Shown piece after piece: positions 53,639 through 63,662 of a stretch of DNA of 64,000 bases. The first letter of the stretch is position 1, and the number at the start of each line of letters is the position of its first letter. This DNA comes from Alphaproteobacteria bacterium (GTDB taxonomy: Bacteria > Pseudomonadota > Alphaproteobacteria > Caulobacterales > Hyphomonadaceae), in contig JAAEZZ010000001.1 in assembly GCA_018222605.1 (NCBI GenBank), positions 62,001 to 126,000 of the forward strand, in the 5' to 3' direction. The position numbers and the translations under genes were made by a program. Under the pieces are notes generated by a model. That model was not told the origin of the DNA, made no database searches, and worked only from the letters and a program-made list of their open reading frames with translations.

Positions 53639-55903
53639 TTGTCGAATACACTTAGTCAGCAAGCTACAAAGGCAAGTTGGGCGCTTTTCGAAGGCCTCTT
53701 CATCATCGCTGCGCTTGTGGCGGTGTTTGCGACCTTTATGGCGATCTCCGGTGTTGACCCGGACAATCCAACAGCGGGCGCAACGCCATGGCTGCTGGGC
53801 CTGAACTTTGTTGTCATCATCGTGCTGACCACGATTGTGGTGCGTGAGTATCTTTCCATTCAGTCAAGCAGTGAGGGCGAAGGCAAGGGGCGTTTGGCGC
53901 GACGCTTCGTTATGTTGTTCGGCTTCTCCGCGCTTGTGCCGTCAGCGATCGTGGCCGTGTTCCTGGGAGCCGTTTTCACGCAAGGCATCGACAAATGGCT
54001 GGGCGAGCGTGTCGATTCCGTGATGGAGAAGAACGCTGAGATCTTCCGCAACTATGTCGACAATTTCGAGACGACATTCGACGCTGATTTGCGCCTCGCA
54101 GCGCTTGATGTGGAGAATTTCGCGCGTGAAGTGGAAGCTCGCATGTCTGACGAGGATGGCCAGCTGACGCTTACCTCAGAAGCTTCTGCGACATTTGCTG
54201 AAGGTCTTCGTTCCGAACTTGCCTTCCGGGATTTTCTGACCATTGCGATCCTTGGCGCGGATGGCGTCGAATTGCTCGCCCAAGAGAGCGTGCAGGATGC
54301 AATCCTGATCCCGCCGCCAGCATCTGCCTTTGAGGAGGCTGACAAGGGAGAGATTGCGACAACGCTTTACGAGAACCGGGGCGTTGCGACGGCAATTATC
54401 AAGATTTCCGAGCCTGTCGACGGATATATCTACACGGTGAAGAATTTTGACCGCAATGCCGCCGTGCGTCTGCGTGAGGCGGAAGCCGAGATCATTCAAT
54501 ACAACAATGCCAAGCGGCAAGGCGGACGGCTGCAGACCATCTTTGCGATTGGCTATGCCCAGATTGCGGCGCTCGTCTTGTTGCTGGCCGGCCGTCTTGG
54601 CCTGGAAGCTGCAGGACGCGTGACCGGGCCCATCGGCCGACTCGCGACAGCGGCTCATGCAGTACGCGACGGGGACCTTACGGTCAGAGTTCCAGTCTCG
54701 GGTGCCAAGGATGAAGTATACGCGCTCAGCCATTCCTTTAATGCGATGACGGAGCAATTGTCCGAGCAGCGCCACGCATTGATCAGCGCGCGCGAGGTTG
54801 AGGAAGACCGGCGCAAGTTTGTCGAGACGCTGCTGGCGGAAGTCAGCGCCGGTGTGATTCGGATGGATCCGGAAATGACGGTGACGCTGGCCAACCGCTC
54901 AGCGGGCGATCTGCTGGGCATCGAGGAAATCATGCCGGGTGAGAAGCTGCAGGATGTGGCGCCGGATTTTGTACGCTATGTGAAGGACACATTGGAGCAT
55001 GGTGCGCCCGTTGATGCCTCCATTGATATGAACCGTAGCGGCAGCATTCGGCATTTCCGCCTTAAAACGGCGCCTGATCCGACCGGCGGTTGTGTGCTGA
55101 CCTTTGACGACACAACCCGGCTTGTGAATGCGCAGCGCCAGCTTGCCTGGCGGGATGTAGCGCGCCGGATTGCTCACGAAATCCGCAATCCGTTGACACC
55201 AATCATGCTGTCTACGGAGCGTATTCGCAGGCGCTATGCCAGCAAGATTGATGATCATGATGGTGTGTTCGACCGTTGTATTGAGACGATTTTGCGCCAG
55301 GTGGGTGATATTGGCCGCATGGTTGAGGAATTTTCTTCCTTCGCGCGGATGCCCAAGCCGAGTGCAGATGTTTTCGACATGAAGGCACTGTTGCAAGCGA
55401 CCAGCTTTTCTCAAGGCGTCGTGACACCGGAAATCAATGTCGGCTTTGAGTGCGATGAGGAAGAAGTCCGATACCTGGGCGATGAAAGGCTGATCGGGCA
55501 GGCCCTGGGTAATCTGCTCAAGAACGCGGCCGAAGCCATTGAGGGCATGCCTGAAGAGATGGAAGTGCAAGGCAGCATTCGCGTCACACTGGACCAGAAT
55601 GATGCCGGGATTGAAATCACGATTGAGGATAACGGCCCAGGGTTCCCTGAGGATACACGCGACAGATTGCTGGAGCCTTATGTGACTACGCGGGAGAAGG
55701 GGACCGGGCTGGGACTCGCCATTGTGAATAGAATCATTGCCGACCATGGCGGCTCGATATCGCTGCAGAATCGTCTCGACGAACTGCGCGGCGCGCGTGT
55801 CCGGGTATGGTTGCCGCATGATACCCTGTCGGCTGAGATCCCTCAGCTCACGGCAGAAGATAACGATAATGAGACCCCGCCGGTATCGGCCGGTTTAGTG
55901 TAG
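53639..55903 (+). CDS. ntrY: Nitrogen regulation membrane histidine kinase NtrY
   Basis: A 754-residue membrane kinase. Hydrophobic segments lie at about 17-40, 52-70 and 90-115, then a roughly 180-residue periplasmic domain, a further helix near 300-318, a HAMP region (GRVTGPIGRLATAAHAVRDG), a PAS domain (about 395-490), the H-box RRIAHEIRNPLTPIM and the ATP site EDNGPGFP and GTGLGLAIVNRI. It pairs with NtrX and responds to nitrogen and redox or envelope cues in relatives. The start appears to be a TTG at 53639; no ATG upstream is in frame nearby. It lies 108 bp after ntrC. Confidence 0.94.
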   Translation: MSNTLSQQATKASWALFEGLFIIAALVAVFATFMAISGVDPDNPTAGATPWLLGLNFVVIIVLTTIVVREYLSIQSSSEGEGKGRLARRFVMLFGFSALVPSAIVAVFLGAVFTQGIDKWLGERVDSVMEKNAEIFRNYVDNFETTFDADLRLAALDVENFAREVEARMSDEDGQLTLTSEASATFAEGLRSELAFRDFLTIAILGADGVELLAQESVQDAILIPPPASAFEEADKGEIATTLYENRGVATAIIKISEPVDGYIYTVKNFDRNAAVRLREAEAEIIQYNNAKRQGGRLQTIFAIGYAQIAALVLLLAGRLGLEAAGRVTGPIGRLATAAHAVRDGDLTVRVPVSGAKDEVYALSHSFNAMTEQLSEQRHALISAREVEEDRRKFVETLLAEVSAGVIRMDPEMTVTLANRSAGDLLGIEEIMPGEKLQDVAPDFVRYVKDTLEHGAPVDASIDMNRSGSIRHFRLKTAPDPTGGCVLTFDDTTRLVNAQRQLAWRDVARRIAHEIRNPLTPIMLSTERIRRRYASKIDDHDGVFDRCIETILRQVGDIGRMVEEFSSFARMPKPSADVFDMKALLQATSFSQGVVTPEINVGFECDEEEVRYLGDERLIGQALGNLLKNAAEAIEGMPEEMEVQGSIRVTLDQNDAGIEITIEDNGPGFPEDTRDRLLEPYVTTREKGTGLGLAIVNRIIADHGGSISLQNRLDELRGARVRVWLPHDTLSAEIPQLTAEDNDNETPPVSAGLV

Positions 55904-55916
55904 AGGAGCCAGCATC

Positions 55917-57305
55917 ATGGCATTTGACATTCTTGTTGTTGATGACGAACCGGATATTCGCGAGCTGATCGCGGGCGTTCTGGGCGATGAAGGCTATTCT
56001 GTTCGAACGGCAGACACGGCGGAAAATGCGATTGATCAGGTACGCGCACGTACACCGCGGCTGGTTGTCCTGGATGTCTGGCTACAGGGTAGCGGCATGG
56101 ACGGGCTGTCATTGCTCAAATATTTCAAGTCGATAGATCCGATCCTGCCCGTCATTGTGATCAGCGGACACGGCAATATCGAAACGGCTGTCGCAGCGAT
56201 CCGGCGCGGAGCGTATGACTTCATTGAGAAGCCGTTCAAAACTGATCGTCTTCTGCACCTCATTGAACGTGCCATCGAGTCGGCGGCGCTGAAATATGAG
56301 AATGCGGCCCTCAAGAACCGCGCGGGCGATGATGAGCAGTGGATCGGCAACAGCCAGGCCGCAGCGAATTTGCGCGCATCCATCGACAAGGTCGCCCCGA
56401 CAAATTCCCGCGTGATGATTACGGGGCCGGCCGGCTCCGGCAAGGAATTGGCCGCGCGGCTGATCCATCGCAACTCCCAGCGTGAGAATGGCCCGTTTGT
56501 CGTGGTTAACGCTGCAACGATCGCGCCGGATCAGATGGAAAGCGCGTTGTTCGGCGAGGAGGACTCCCAAGGCCGCACCACGCGCATCGGCCTATTCGAG
56601 AAGGCGCACAATGGAACTCTTCTGTTGGATGAAGTGGCGGACATGCCGCTGGGCACACAGAACAAGATCCTTCGGGTGCTGACGGAGCAGCGATTCCAGC
56701 GCGTTGGAGGACGGTCTGATGTAAGTGTCGATGTCCGCGTGATGTCCGCCACGACGAAAGACATCAAGAAAGAGATCGATGAGGGGCGATTCCGGGAGGA
56801 TCTCTATTATCGTTTGAGTGTTGTGCCGCTACGCGTGCCGTCACTGGCTGAGCGCCGCGATGATATTGGCGACATGGTGCGCTACTTCACGGATCGTATT
56901 GCCGATTCTTCAGGCTTGACGCCGCGCGCCTTCTCGCAGGAAGCCATGGCGGTGCTGCAGTCGATGGATTGGCCGGGAAACATCCGTCAATTGCGGAATG
57001 TGGTGGAGCGTATCCTGATCCTGTCTCCGTCCGATGCGAGCCGGCCTGTCAGTGTGGATGAGCTGCCCAAGGATTCAGGGGCCCAAGGCGCTGACATGTC
57101 CAAAGCCGGGTCTGCTGAACTGGTCGGCCTGTCCCTGCGCGATGCGCGCGAGCAGTTCGAGCGTGAATATCTTGCGCTTCAGATTACGCGCTTTAACGGA
57201 AATATATCGCGAACTGCAGAATTCATTGGAATGGAACGCTCCGCGCTGCACAGAAAATTAAAGGCTTTGGGCGTTAACTCTAATCTCACTCGTCAGGACG
57301 GCTGA
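55917..57305 (+). CDS. ntrX: Nitrogen regulation response regulator NtrX
   Basis: A 462-residue response regulator with receiver (Asp53 in VVLDVWLQGSG), AAA+ domain (Walker A GPAGSGKE, Walker B TLLLDEVADMP) and Fis-like C-terminus (FIGMERSALHRKLKAL). The sigma-54 contact motif GAFTGA is replaced by SQGRTTRIGLFEKAHNG, as is usual in alphaproteobacterial NtrX. GAGGAG precedes the ATG. It lies 13 bp after ntrY and 22 bp before trkA. Its relatives affect respiration, envelope and nitrogen genes. Confidence 0.95.
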   Translation: MAFDILVVDDEPDIRELIAGVLGDEGYSVRTADTAENAIDQVRARTPRLVVLDVWLQGSGMDGLSLLKYFKSIDPILPVIVISGHGNIETAVAAIRRGAYDFIEKPFKTDRLLHLIERAIESAALKYENAALKNRAGDDEQWIGNSQAAANLRASIDKVAPTNSRVMITGPAGSGKELAARLIHRNSQRENGPFVVVNAATIAPDQMESALFGEEDSQGRTTRIGLFEKAHNGTLLLDEVADMPLGTQNKILRVLTEQRFQRVGGRSDVSVDVRVMSATTKDIKKEIDEGRFREDLYYRLSVVPLRVPSLAERRDDIGDMVRYFTDRIADSSGLTPRAFSQEAMAVLQSMDWPGNIRQLRNVVERILILSPSDASRPVSVDELPKDSGAQGADMSKAGSAELVGLSLRDAREQFEREYLALQITRFNGNISRTAEFIGMERSALHRKLKALGVNSNLTRQDG

Positions 57306-57327
57306 CGCTGTCGAAGGGCTGTAAACA

Positions 57328-58701
57328 ATGCGGGTTCTGATTTGCGGAGCAGGCCGTGTGGGACACGGAATTGCCCGGCGTCTCGCGCGCGAGAAGCACG
57401 ATATCACCATCATTGATGAAAACCCGGATCTGGTGGACCAGGTTTCGACGGATCTGGATGTACGTGGTTTTACGGGCCATGCGGCGCATCCGGATGTGCT
57501 CAAGAAAGCCGGCGCGGCAGATTGCGAGATGATCATCGCCGTCACGCATTTTGATGAAATCAACATGGTGATCTGCCAGATTGCCCACACGCTGTTCTCG
57601 GTGCCTTACAAGATCGCGCGCGTTCGCGATCAATCCTATATCGACCCGGCCTGGAAGAATATCTTCTCCCGGGAGGGGCTGCCGATAGATATGGTGATTT
57701 CGCCGGAAGTCGAAGTGGGGGAAGCCATCCTGCAGCGTTTCCGTACGCCGGGTGCTGTCATGAGCGCGACCTTTGGCAATGGCCGGATCCGCCTGTTGGG
57801 CCTTGAGATCGATGAGAGCAATCCTCTGCTCGATACTGCGGTTGATCAGTTGCGCGGCCTGTTTCCTGATCTTTCGGCGCGGATCGTCGGAATCGGTCGG
57901 GGCGAGTCAGTTCGCGCACCGCGCTCCAATGATGTGCTGAAGCCTGGTGATCGCGCTTATGTGGCTGTGCTGGATGAGCATGCAGACAGGCTGACGTCGA
58001 TCTTTAACCGTGACACCGAGCGTACCGGACATGTCGTAATCGTGGGCGGCGGTAATGTGGGCCTGTATGTCGCTAGCACGCTTGAGCGAGAGGGCAACCA
58101 CCGCATCCGGCTGATCGAGAATGATGCCGACCGCGCGAACGAAGTCGTCTCCAAGGTGAAGCGGACAATCGTTATTCAGGGAGACGGTCTCAACCCGGAT
58201 ATTCTGGCCGAGGCGGGTGCCGCGAAGGCGGACTTCGTTATTGCCATCACCAATGATGACAAGGCCAATCTGCTGATTTCCAATCTTGCCAAACGGGCAG
58301 GGGCGAAGCGCACGCTTTCGCTCGTCAATGCCACCGAGCTGGCCGGGCTTGCGCGTGATTTGCGGGTAGATGCTGTGCTTGATCCGCGCGCTTTGACTGT
58401 TTCGCAGATCCTGCTGCGCATGCGGCGTGGGCGTATTCTGGGTCTTCAATCAATTGAAGACGGCAAAGCAGAAGTGGCTGAAGGCGTTACGCTGGAATCC
58501 TCCAGCCTTATCGGCAAATCTCTCGGCTATGACGATCTGCCGGAAGGGGTGACGGCCGCTGCCGTGATCCGTGGCAAAGAGGTTCTGATTGCCGGTCCTG
58601 ATGTGACCGTGCGCGCTGAAGACCATCTAATTATCTTCTATCAAGGGGAACTGGTAAGAAAGGTCGAGAAGTACTTCCGGGTCAGCCCCGACTTCTTCTG
58701 A
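57328..58701 (+). CDS. trkA: Trk potassium transporter regulatory subunit TrkA
   Basis: A 457-residue cytoplasmic protein with two RCK modules, each a nucleotide-binding Rossmann domain plus a TrkA-C domain. The Rossmann motifs are LICGAGRVGHGIARRL near residue 4 and VVIVGGGNVGLYVASTL near residue 235. It binds NAD(H)/ATP and gates TrkH, encoded 4 bp downstream. The length matches E. coli TrkA (458). Linkage of ntrX-trkA is standard in alphaproteobacteria. Confidence 0.96.
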   Translation: MRVLICGAGRVGHGIARRLAREKHDITIIDENPDLVDQVSTDLDVRGFTGHAAHPDVLKKAGAADCEMIIAVTHFDEINMVICQIAHTLFSVPYKIARVRDQSYIDPAWKNIFSREGLPIDMVISPEVEVGEAILQRFRTPGAVMSATFGNGRIRLLGLEIDESNPLLDTAVDQLRGLFPDLSARIVGIGRGESVRAPRSNDVLKPGDRAYVAVLDEHADRLTSIFNRDTERTGHVVIVGGGNVGLYVASTLEREGNHRIRLIENDADRANEVVSKVKRTIVIQGDGLNPDILAEAGAAKADFVIAITNDDKANLLISNLAKRAGAKRTLSLVNATELAGLARDLRVDAVLDPRALTVSQILLRMRRGRILGLQSIEDGKAEVAEGVTLESSSLIGKSLGYDDLPEGVTAAAVIRGKEVLIAGPDVTVRAEDHLIIFYQGELVRKVEKYFRVSPDFF

Positions 58702-58705
58702 TTCC

Positions 58706-60112
58706 ATGTATTACGCGTCTGTCGTCCGGGTACTTGCTCTTCTCATGCTGATCGTGGCGGCGGCGGCCGTGCCGTCTGTCGTGATTTCCTTTTTTGCAGG
58801 TGAGGATAGTCAGACCTTTGCGTTTATCGCGATGATCCTGACGATAATTGTGGTGGCCAGCAGCGTGCTGCTGCTGACCCCCAAGCCGAGCCGCAAGGCA
58901 ATGCCGTCAGATGCGCTCGGCACGGTTATACTCTGGTGGTTCATCACGCCGGTCGTGGCTGCACTGCCATTCATCCTCGGTGTCGATAATGACAGCATCA
59001 CCCGTGCCTTGCATGAGGCGACGTCCTGCCTGACGACGACAGGGCAATCCGTGATTGATGTGGAAAATGATGTCTGGCCCATCAGTCTGGTGGTCTGGCG
59101 CGGAATGCTCCACTTGCTTGGCGGGCTCGCGACAATTGTGACGGCGGCCAGCGTTCTGGCGGCACTGAATCTGGGCGGACCGGGTATTCACCGGACGGTC
59201 TTGTTTACGGTGCCTGAAACGAGCTTTTTTGATGCGGTACCGCGCGTTGCGCGTGTCGTTTGCGTCATGATGGCAATCAGTATTCTGGCGCTGTTCGCTG
59301 CATTGGTGCTTCTCGGAGTGCCTGCCGAGCGAGCGCTGGGAGACGCGGTGAGCGTTCTGACGACTGGCCTTGTTGATCCTGCTGGCGTTGATCGTCCGCC
59401 GTTGGATACAGGTCCTTCGATCGTGTTGGGGATAGGATTGATCGTGGGCGCCATGGGGCTCGCCATCTGGCTGCCTTTACGAGACTGGAAGCCGCTGAAG
59501 GCCATTACGGACCCTGAGCTGGTGCTTTTCCTTATTCTGATTGGCGTCTTTGTCCTGGCTGCCGTGTTCTCAAATCTGAATGTCACGGAGGGGCTTTCTT
59601 GGGCGATTTCAGCGCTTTCAACGTCGGGCCTGGCTCTTTCCGACCCCAATGACTATCAGCGCATTCCGCTAACGGTCCTCGTCTTGCCGGCTCTTATCGG
59701 CGGATCGGCGCTGTCTGCTGCCGGCGGCGTGAAGATTGCGCGTTTCATTGTGCTGTCACGACGGGCTGGTCAGGAATTCCGCCAGCTGGGCTACAGACGC
59801 TCCATTCTCGGGTTTCAGTTCAGGGACCGCGAACTGGATGAGCGCAGCGTGATTGGCGTCTGGGTGTACCTGATTGCCTATATTTTTGCGGTGTTCGCCG
59901 TGATGATCGGGTACAGCTTTCTAGGAGAGAGCTTTGATCCCTCAATCCGGCTCTCCATCGGCAGTCTCACCAACTCTGGAGCGGTGGTGGGGGATTATGC
60001 CTCCAATCTCAACCCAGCTGCCGATTTATTGACCATTTTTGCGATGATCCTTGGGCGATTGGAAATCCTTGCCCTTTTTCCAGCGCTTTCTGTGAGTTTT
60101 TGGCGGGGCTAA
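58706..60112 (+). CDS. trkH: Potassium uptake protein TrkH
   Basis: A 468-residue polytopic membrane protein, the K+-conducting subunit. Pore-loop segments are recognisable as ATSCLTTTGQSVIDV, SVLTTGLVDPAGV, ALSTSGLALSDPN and GSLTNSGAVVGDYA, the four filter repeats of the KtrB/TrkH family. Many hydrophobic helices lie between them. It follows trkA by 4 bp and precedes hfq by 81 bp. Confidence 0.94.
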   Translation: MYYASVVRVLALLMLIVAAAAVPSVVISFFAGEDSQTFAFIAMILTIIVVASSVLLLTPKPSRKAMPSDALGTVILWWFITPVVAALPFILGVDNDSITRALHEATSCLTTTGQSVIDVENDVWPISLVVWRGMLHLLGGLATIVTAASVLAALNLGGPGIHRTVLFTVPETSFFDAVPRVARVVCVMMAISILALFAALVLLGVPAERALGDAVSVLTTGLVDPAGVDRPPLDTGPSIVLGIGLIVGAMGLAIWLPLRDWKPLKAITDPELVLFLILIGVFVLAAVFSNLNVTEGLSWAISALSTSGLALSDPNDYQRIPLTVLVLPALIGGSALSAAGGVKIARFIVLSRRAGQEFRQLGYRRSILGFQFRDRELDERSVIGVWVYLIAYIFAVFAVMIGYSFLGESFDPSIRLSIGSLTNSGAVVGDYASNLNPAADLLTIFAMILGRLEILALFPALSVSFWRG

Positions 60113-60193
60113 CGGTTGTTCGCACTTGCACAAGCCCTGTAATCTCGTTAGCTCGCGACACATAAGAAGAACAAGCCAGATTGGACCGACGTT

Positions 60194-60442
60194 ATGTCAG
60201 CTGACAAGAAGCAGAACTTGCAAGATACATTTCTGAATGCCGTCAGGAAATCCCGCACGCCTTTGACCGTGTTCCTTGTTAACGGTGTTAAGCTGCAGGG
60301 TGTGGTGACGTGGTTCGACAATTTCTGCGTCCTGTTGCGTGGCGACGGTCGTCCGCCGCAACTGGTCTACAAACATGCTATCTCCACCATCGCTCCGAGC
60401 GCCCCTGTGCAGCTCTTTGATGAGGAAATGGATGAGGAATAA
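60194..60442 (+). CDS. hfq: RNA chaperone Hfq
   Basis: An 82-residue Hfq. The Sm1 motif [20 protein letters not shown] and Sm2 motif [18 protein letters not shown] are intact, with the proximal-face [14 protein letters not shown]. The acidic tail is short. It forms a hexamer that helps small RNAs pair with mRNAs. It lies just before hflX, the widespread hfq-hflX order. Confidence 0.97.
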   Translation: MSADKKQNLQDTFLNAVRKSRTPLTVFLVNGVKLQGVVTWFDNFCVLLRGDGRPPQLVYKHAISTIAPSAPVQLFDEEMDEE

Positions 60443-60460
60443 GTCCTCTTGAACGACAAG

Positions 60461-61765
60461 ATGATTGATCGCACGCCGGTGCCAGAAGTGGCCGGTGCGG
60501 TTATTCCGTGGTTCACCCCTGCCAATCGTCCAACAGAAGACCGCTTGCAGGAGACTGCGGGTCTGGTTGAGGCTTTGGGCTGTGAGCTGGCCTTCCTGCG
60601 GCCGGAGCATGTGCGGAAGGTCAATTCATCTGTTCTCCTGTCTGGCGGTATTCTTGACCGTCTCGCTGAAGACTTAAAAGCGCATGAGTGCACCATCGCC
60701 GTAATCGACGGCGATCTGACCCCGGTACAGCAACGCAACCTTGAGCGCCGTCTTGAAGTGAAAGTAATCGACCGGACAGGTCTGATTCTGGAAATCTTTG
60801 GCCTGCGTGCGAGGACCAAGGAAGGGCGGCTTCAGGTCGAATTCGCCCGGCTGCTCTATGAACGGTCCCGCCTTGTACGTACATGGACGCACCTAGAACG
60901 TCAGCGCGGCGGTGGAGGCTTCCTGTCCGGACCGGGTGAAAGCCAGCTGGAAGCTGACCGGCGGATGCTGGACGAGAAGATCCTGCGGCTGCGCCGCGAT
61001 CTTGAAGATGTGAAGCGCACACGCGCGGTTCAGCGAGCGGGGCGCAAGCGGAGTGGCAAGCCGGTCATCGCTCTGGTCGGTTACACAAATGCCGGCAAGT
61101 CTACTCTGTTCAACCGAATCTCGGGCGCCAATGTCTTTGCGCGCGACATGCCGTTTGCAACGCTTGACCCGACTATCCGGCGGTTCGACTTGCCAACGCT
61201 AGGTGAAGCAGCACTTATCGATACGGTCGGCTTCATCACGGATCTGCCGACGCACCTGATCGACAGCTTCCAGGCAACGCTGGAAGAGGCGATGCAGGCG
61301 GATTTGCTCGTCCATGTGCGGGACCGCTCAAGCCCTGCGGACCTGGATCAGGCGCATGATGTGATGCTGGTTCTGGAGCGTCTTCAAAAAGAGACGGGCC
61401 TGCCTTTGCCGCCCATGATTGAGGCCTGGAACAAGAGTGACGCCCTGCCGCCTGAGCGGGCCGAAGCCCTCTCCTATGCCGCACATGGTGACAGGGAACA
61501 GCCTGCAGTCCTGGTCTCGGCATTGACGGGAGAAGGCATTGAAGAGCTGCTCTTCGAGATCGAAGGGGCCCTGCTACGAGGTGCTAGCGAGCTCGTGCTG
61601 GATCTTGCTCCCGCGGATGGCCGGGCCAGGGCCTGGCTTCACCGCAACGGGGACGTGATCTCTGAAGAGACGGCTGAGAGCGGTCATGTCGAACTGGTTG
61701 TCCGGTTGACCCATGACAGGCTGGGCCAATTCTTTGCAGAGTTTCCGCACCTGAAGGCGGACTAA
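60461..61765 (+). CDS. hflX: GTPase HflX
   Basis: About 434 residues. The HflX N-terminal domain includes the glycine-rich RQRGGGGFLSGPGESQLEAD, and a coiled coil follows. The GTPase core has G1 GYTNAGKSTLFN, G3 DTVGFITDLP and G4 WNKSD. HflX binds the 50S subunit and rescues stalled or heat-damaged ribosomes. The ATG at 60461 was chosen; a TTG at 60449 is in frame and closer to a GAGGA sequence, so four extra residues are possible. It converges on mazG. Confidence 0.93.
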   Translation: MIDRTPVPEVAGAVIPWFTPANRPTEDRLQETAGLVEALGCELAFLRPEHVRKVNSSVLLSGGILDRLAEDLKAHECTIAVIDGDLTPVQQRNLERRLEVKVIDRTGLILEIFGLRARTKEGRLQVEFARLLYERSRLVRTWTHLERQRGGGGFLSGPGESQLEADRRMLDEKILRLRRDLEDVKRTRAVQRAGRKRSGKPVIALVGYTNAGKSTLFNRISGANVFARDMPFATLDPTIRRFDLPTLGEAALIDTVGFITDLPTHLIDSFQATLEEAMQADLLVHVRDRSSPADLDQAHDVMLVLERLQKETGLPLPPMIEAWNKSDALPPERAEALSYAAHGDREQPAVLVSALTGEGIEELLFEIEGALLRGASELVLDLAPADGRARAWLHRNGDVISEETAESGHVELVVRLTHDRLGQFFAEFPHLKAD

Positions 61766-61769
61766 CAAC

Positions 61770-62603
61770 TTAGCCGCGTTCCAGCCGCTTCACGTCTTGC
61801 CAGAGCGCTTCCTGCGCCTCGATATCGAGTTTCGTAAAATCCTGCCCATTCTTCTCCGCCAAAGCTTCCATGGCGCGGAATCGGCGCTCAAATTTGCCAT
61901 TGGCTCTGCGTAGCGCGACTTCAGGGTCGATCTTCATTCTGCGCGCAAGATTGGCGGCGACAAAAAGCAGGTCTCCGATTTCGTCTTCAATCTTGTCCGC
62001 TTCACCGCTGGCTATGGCCTCGCGCACCTCGTCTGCCTCTTCATCCAGTTTCAGGAAGATGTCTGCCGGATCGGTCCAGTCAAAGCCGATGCGGGCAGCA
62101 CGCTTCTGAAGCTTTTCGGCACGAAGCAGTGCGGGCAGGGACAGCGCGACCCCATCGAGAGCACTCGGCGTGGCTTGAGGGATACCCTTGGCGGCCCGTT
62201 CAGCGGCTTTAAGGGCCTCCCACGCGACAGTCTGCTCTTCAGCGCTACGGTCGTCACCTTGATCAAAGACATGAGGATGCCGACGGACCATTTTCTCACA
62301 GATGGCTTCTGCAACGTCTGCGACATTAAACGCGCCACGCTCATCAGCCATCTGGCTATGGAATACGACCTGAAACAGAAGATCTCCCAATTCTTCCCGG
62401 AGGTCTGACATGTCATTTCGCTCAATCGCATCCGCAACTTCGTAAGCTTCTTCAATCGTGTAGGGCGCGATTGTGGAAAAATCCTGCTCCAGATCCCATG
62501 GACATCCGCCATCAGGATTTCTGAGCTGGGCCATGATGTCGACCAGTCGCTGCATGTTCTCGGAGATGCGCAGTTTTACGTCTTTAGGGGCAATATCGGA
62601 CAT
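61770..62603 (-). CDS. mazG: Nucleoside triphosphate pyrophosphohydrolase MazG
   Basis: A 277-residue MazG with two tandem all-alpha NTP pyrophosphatase domains. The first has the metal-binding EEAYEVADAI and ELGDLLFQVVFHSQMA, and the second EEADEVREAIASGE and EIGDLLFVAANLARRM. The N-terminal stretch CPWDLEQDFSTIAPYT is diagnostic. It hydrolyses non-canonical or excess NTPs to NMPs, protecting DNA and controlling ppGpp-linked nucleotide levels. It faces hflX with 4 bp between stops. Confidence 0.95.
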   Translation of the reverse strand: MSDIAPKDVKLRISENMQRLVDIMAQLRNPDGGCPWDLEQDFSTIAPYTIEEAYEVADAIERNDMSDLREELGDLLFQVVFHSQMADERGAFNVADVAEAICEKMVRRHPHVFDQGDDRSAEEQTVAWEALKAAERAAKGIPQATPSALDGVALSLPALLRAEKLQKRAARIGFDWTDPADIFLKLDEEADEVREAIASGEADKIEDEIGDLLFVAANLARRMKIDPEVALRRANGKFERRFRAMEALAEKNGQDFTKLDIEAQEALWQDVKRLERG

Positions 62604-62756
62604 ATGGATTTCCTAGACTGTCTCAGTCGCAAAAGCGACCGTGAGCAAGGCGTAAGGGAATGGCTGTAAGTAGAGAAGCCAATTGACATCGTACGCGACT
62701 AACGCAAGCACAATAGAGGCAAGATTTGCTGGAACACAAAAGCGAGCCCATACAGC

Positions 62757-63620
62757 ATGACGCAAGATCCAGCACTTATAGGTGTTTTCATTTCAGGACG
62801 TACTCTGTCAGCCTGGTCATATGGCGATGACGGAGAGATCATCGCGACCCATTCAGAAGAATCAGGTTCAGCAGATTCGGCTGCCGACAGCGCAAGCAGG
62901 GCATCCTATTTCCTGCATGAATGGCTTGGGGAGGCGGCGGTCTGTCCTGTGATCGTTGCTGGGGCCGGTGATTCGGTCAGGCCCGAAGAGGTGGCAGACT
63001 TCCTGCCCATTCCCTGTCGCACGCATGCCATCAGCGCGGGGCTGATATCCCGGCGGGGTTTGCATCTGGTTCCGGGCCTGAAGCAGGCAGCCCCGCCGGA
63101 CTTTCTTATGGGTCCGGAGACCAGTCTTTTCGGTATTGAAGAGACCGATGGTCTGGTATGTATGCCGGGCACTCACACCCACCATATCGTGGTGGAGCAC
63201 GGCCTGATCTCTGGCATAATGACGGAAATGACTGTCAGCCTGATGCAGGCGGTCCTCAAGGAACAGCACCACACGGAAGCACAGATCTTTTCAGAGGCCG
63301 TATTCCGTGAATGGACAGAAAAGTCGCTGGATACAGACGACGCGGTCTCTCCGTTCGCTGTGCATGCAGCTTGCAGGATCGGGAAGCTGAAGCCTGAATT
63401 GTATCAATGTGCCCTCGCAGGTTTGATGATCGGAGCGGACATAGCTGCGCACTATGAGCCTGGTGATGATGTGATTCTGATCGCTGACGGAGATTTGCTG
63501 GATCAATATGGGCTGGCCTTGGAAATCCTGGGGGTCGATATTATTGAATATTCAACAGAAGAAACGCGCCGTGACGGCTTGCTTGAGATCGCGGAGGTCG
63601 CAGGGTTGCTTGATGAGTAG
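62757..63620 (+). CDS. dgoK: 2-dehydro-3-deoxygalactonokinase family protein
   Basis: A 287-residue protein resembling the DgoK family (sugar-acid kinases of the actin-like fold). The phosphate-binding/sugar-binding stretch CMPGTHTHHIVVEHGLISGI followed by TEMTVSLMQAVL is the family signature. ISAGLISRRGLHLVPGL matches the domain core. It would phosphorylate 2-keto-3-deoxy-galactonate in galactonate breakdown. It is followed by an SMP-30/lactonase gene, so it may start a sugar-acid catabolic cluster running off the right edge. The N-terminus is divergent from textbook DgoK, so the exact sugar is uncertain. Confidence 0.75.
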   Translation: MTQDPALIGVFISGRTLSAWSYGDDGEIIATHSEESGSADSAADSASRASYFLHEWLGEAAVCPVIVAGAGDSVRPEEVADFLPIPCRTHAISAGLISRRGLHLVPGLKQAAPPDFLMGPETSLFGIEETDGLVCMPGTHTHHIVVEHGLISGIMTEMTVSLMQAVLKEQHHTEAQIFSEAVFREWTEKSLDTDDAVSPFAVHAACRIGKLKPELYQCALAGLMIGADIAAHYEPGDDVILIADGDLLDQYGLALEILGVDIIEYSTEETRRDGLLEIAEVAGLLDE

Positions 63621-63662
63621 CGCCTGTAAGAAGTGATTGGGCCGTCTGGATATGGAACGCTA

